DNA of 52,525 bases from Winogradskyella sp. (GTDB lineage: Bacteria > Bacteroidota > Bacteroidia > Flavobacteriales > Flavobacteriaceae), in NCBI RefSeq assembly GCF_013042245.1, contig NZ_JABDQL010000130.1:1-52525 (forward strand), given 5' to 3'. The number at the start of each line of letters is the position of its first letter. Position 1 is the stretch's first letter. A program made the position numbers and the translations under genes. Below, piece by piece: positions 51,043-52,525 of the stretch. The notes under the pieces were generated by a model. That model was not told the origin of the DNA. It saw only the letters and a program-made list of their open reading frames with translations, and ran no database searches.

Positions 51043-52422
51043 TTAGAAGAAACCACCATCATTTTTCTCATCATTATCACGATTTTTTCTTGATTTAGCT
51101 CTGTACTTACCGCCGCCAAATCGGTAAGATAATCCTGCGAATATTTGTTTAAATTCACCTTCAAAGTTTACCTGTGTTGGTATTGGTCGTGCACTAAACA
51201 CACTAACTTCTTGGGTGTTAAGTACATTATTAAAGTTTAAACTAAAGGTTGCTCTATTGTCTTCTAAGAAGCTGTATCTCATACCTAGGTTAAGAAAGTA
51301 AATAGGGTCAACTTCAAAGTTTAAGCCTGTTTCTGTATTTCTAAAGAACCCAAATGCAGATAATGAAAGACTTTTTGTGACTTTAAAATTATTGAATATT
51401 CTAAAATTCATTATTAAGTTATCAACTTCTACAACATTAACATTAATATCATTTTCTGTTGGGTTTGGTAAAGTTGGGTCAATAGACTCTGCAATACCTT
51501 TCTGTTTTTGGTTATACAAATCGAAACTTGCATTTAAGCTCCACCATTTTGTTACTTTGTAATTTGATGATAATTCAAAACCATAAGCACTGGTTGTGTC
51601 AAAATTTCCTCGAGTTAAAATCACACGACCAGCGGTTAAATCTGAGCGGTCTACAATTACAACTTGATTAATTTCATCTTCTATGATTCTGTAGAATACA
51701 CCACCAGTAATACTTCCTTTTTCAAGATTTCTGGTATAATTGAATTCTGCTGAGTTTGTAAACTGTGGTACCAATTCTGGATTTCCGAATTCAGAAATCA
51801 AAGCCGTGTTAAATTCTGGTACAGGATTTACATCACCTACGCCAGGTCTGTCTACTCGACGACTTACGCTAAATTGGTAAGCGTTCTTTTCTGAAGGTTT
51901 ATAGTTAACAAATATTGATGGATACAATTGGAAGTAATCATTCTCAAATGGAAAGTTCGTTGTTGTGTTATTTGATAAATCAGTATCCACAGCAAAGGCG
52001 TCAACTTGCACACTTTCTGCCCTTAGACCTAATTGATAAGACCATTTATCTAACTGTTTACCATAACTCTCATAAGCCGAGTAAATATCTCTAGTATAAT
52101 CGAAAACAGTTTCTGTAGGTACAAAATTCCCGATCATGTTTCTCACACGACCGTCAGAGCCGTATCCTAGATTGTTTTCAAATAGTCGCGCTTGTAAACC
52201 AGTTTCAAGTTTTGCTGTTTCAGAAAACGGATGCACATAATCTAAATTTATCGTAGTTCTCGTTCGTTCAGTATTTGTAAATTCTAAAAAATTTGGTCGT
52301 TGTGCACCAGAGAATAAATTATTAGTGTCAGCGGAACTGTCAAAAATATTATGGTCAACTTCTAGCTCAATATTTTGTCCTTCAGCTATATCGTATTTGT
52401 AATGCGAATCAAGAGTTAAATA
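51043..52422 (-). pseudogene. outer-membrane beta-barrel (TonB-receptor-like) protein, 5' part missing
   Basis: The open frame gives about 459 residues, entering after a TAA at 52423-52425. It has no signal peptide, plug or carboxypeptidase-like domain. The sequence is the barrel end of the OMP_b-brl_3 family: VSRRVDRPGVGDVNPVPEFN, FGNPELVPQFTNSAEFNYTR, SLNASFDLYNQKQKG, LNFNNVLNTQEVSVFSARPI and the final LSYRFGGGK. A full member has about 800 residues. The frame before the TAA is unrelated, so about 350 residues are lost where the putative transposase tail begins. GTG at 52236 could start a 397-residue fragment, which would not be exported. Confidence 0.75.
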
Positions 52423-52525
52423 TTAGTGTTATAAAGGCTGCGGCTAATCGTCCATAAACATGTAGACTCAGTCCTTTAGTAGATCTCACCTTACTCGCTT
52501 TCTGTATATCTGATTTTTCAATAAG
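52409..52525 (-). mobile_element. possible transposase C-terminal fragment at the window edge
   Basis: The minus-strand frame from the right edge reads LIEKSDIQKASKVRSTKGLS, then LHVYGRLAAAFITLIFNS and stops with TGA at 52409-52411. A basic helix followed by a hydrophobic HVYGRLAAAFITL end is how several DDE transposases finish, and its position at a broken gene supports an insertion. I cannot name the IS family. Confidence 0.3.

Overview
The window looks like chromosomal DNA from a marine-type member of the Flavobacteriaceae (Bacteroidota). The evidence is low G+C content, -7 promoter boxes of the TAnnTTTG type, a type IX secretion C-terminal sorting domain, a GSII-type glutamine synthetase, a fused IcmF mutase, and many Flavobacteria-typical small families (DUF1684, DUF4197, DUF4920, DUF3078, DUF6691). 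Genus and species cannot be fixed from the sequence alone.

Layout. (1) 1-4975: the end of an ISAs1-type transposase, clpS, then a co-directional minus-strand sulfur/persulfide cluster. Read from its promoter end, the cluster is a Cys-rich Crp/Fnr regulator, two YeeE/YedE-type transporters, a TauE/SafE permease, a persulfide dioxygenase-rhodanese fusion, a DUF2892 membrane protein and an HMA-domain protein. CRP-like palindromes lie in two of its gaps. (2) 5055-17600: tRNA-Arg(ACG) followed by an accessory island. It holds a broken HTH gene, a MITE-like palindrome, a HipB/HipA-like pair translationally coupled to a WYL protein, a DUF2130 coiled-coil protein with nuclease-like residues, and a type I restriction-modification set (hsdM, hsdS, GIY-YIG ORF, hsdR). 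It ends in a decayed RteC-like gene, which hints at an old conjugative element. (3) 18157-27600: a secreted T9SS endonuclease I, then a zone of relics (M56-like fragment, frameshifted IS200-type transposase, OmpA N-terminus, CsgG C-terminus, DUF3078 pseudogene) between intact housekeeping genes (Ca2+/Na+ antiporter, glutamine synthetase, purM, a minimal ABC pair).

(4) 27692-48465: mostly ordinary core genes: prfA, pyrF, a DUF4197 lipoprotein, icmF with a truncated DEAD-box-like protein, an Lrp regulator, a DUF1684 lipoprotein, crcB, SRPBCC/GyrI-like, dipeptidyl peptidase III, a MazG-like pyrophosphohydrolase, ilvE, DUF4920 with a c-type cytochrome-like lipoprotein, mnmD, a TIGR01777 epimerase, rlmF and htpG. 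(5) 48633-52525: an S9 peptidase gene collapsed by an internal deletion, an intact fabH, and an outer-membrane beta-barrel gene whose 5' part is missing next to a possible transposase end.

The two most notable themes are the composite HipBA-WYL-DUF2130-type I R-M island beside a tRNA gene, and the sulfur operon run by a Crp-family protein whose cyclic-nucleotide pocket is replaced by cysteines. The third is a high density of pseudogenes: about ten relics in 52 kb.
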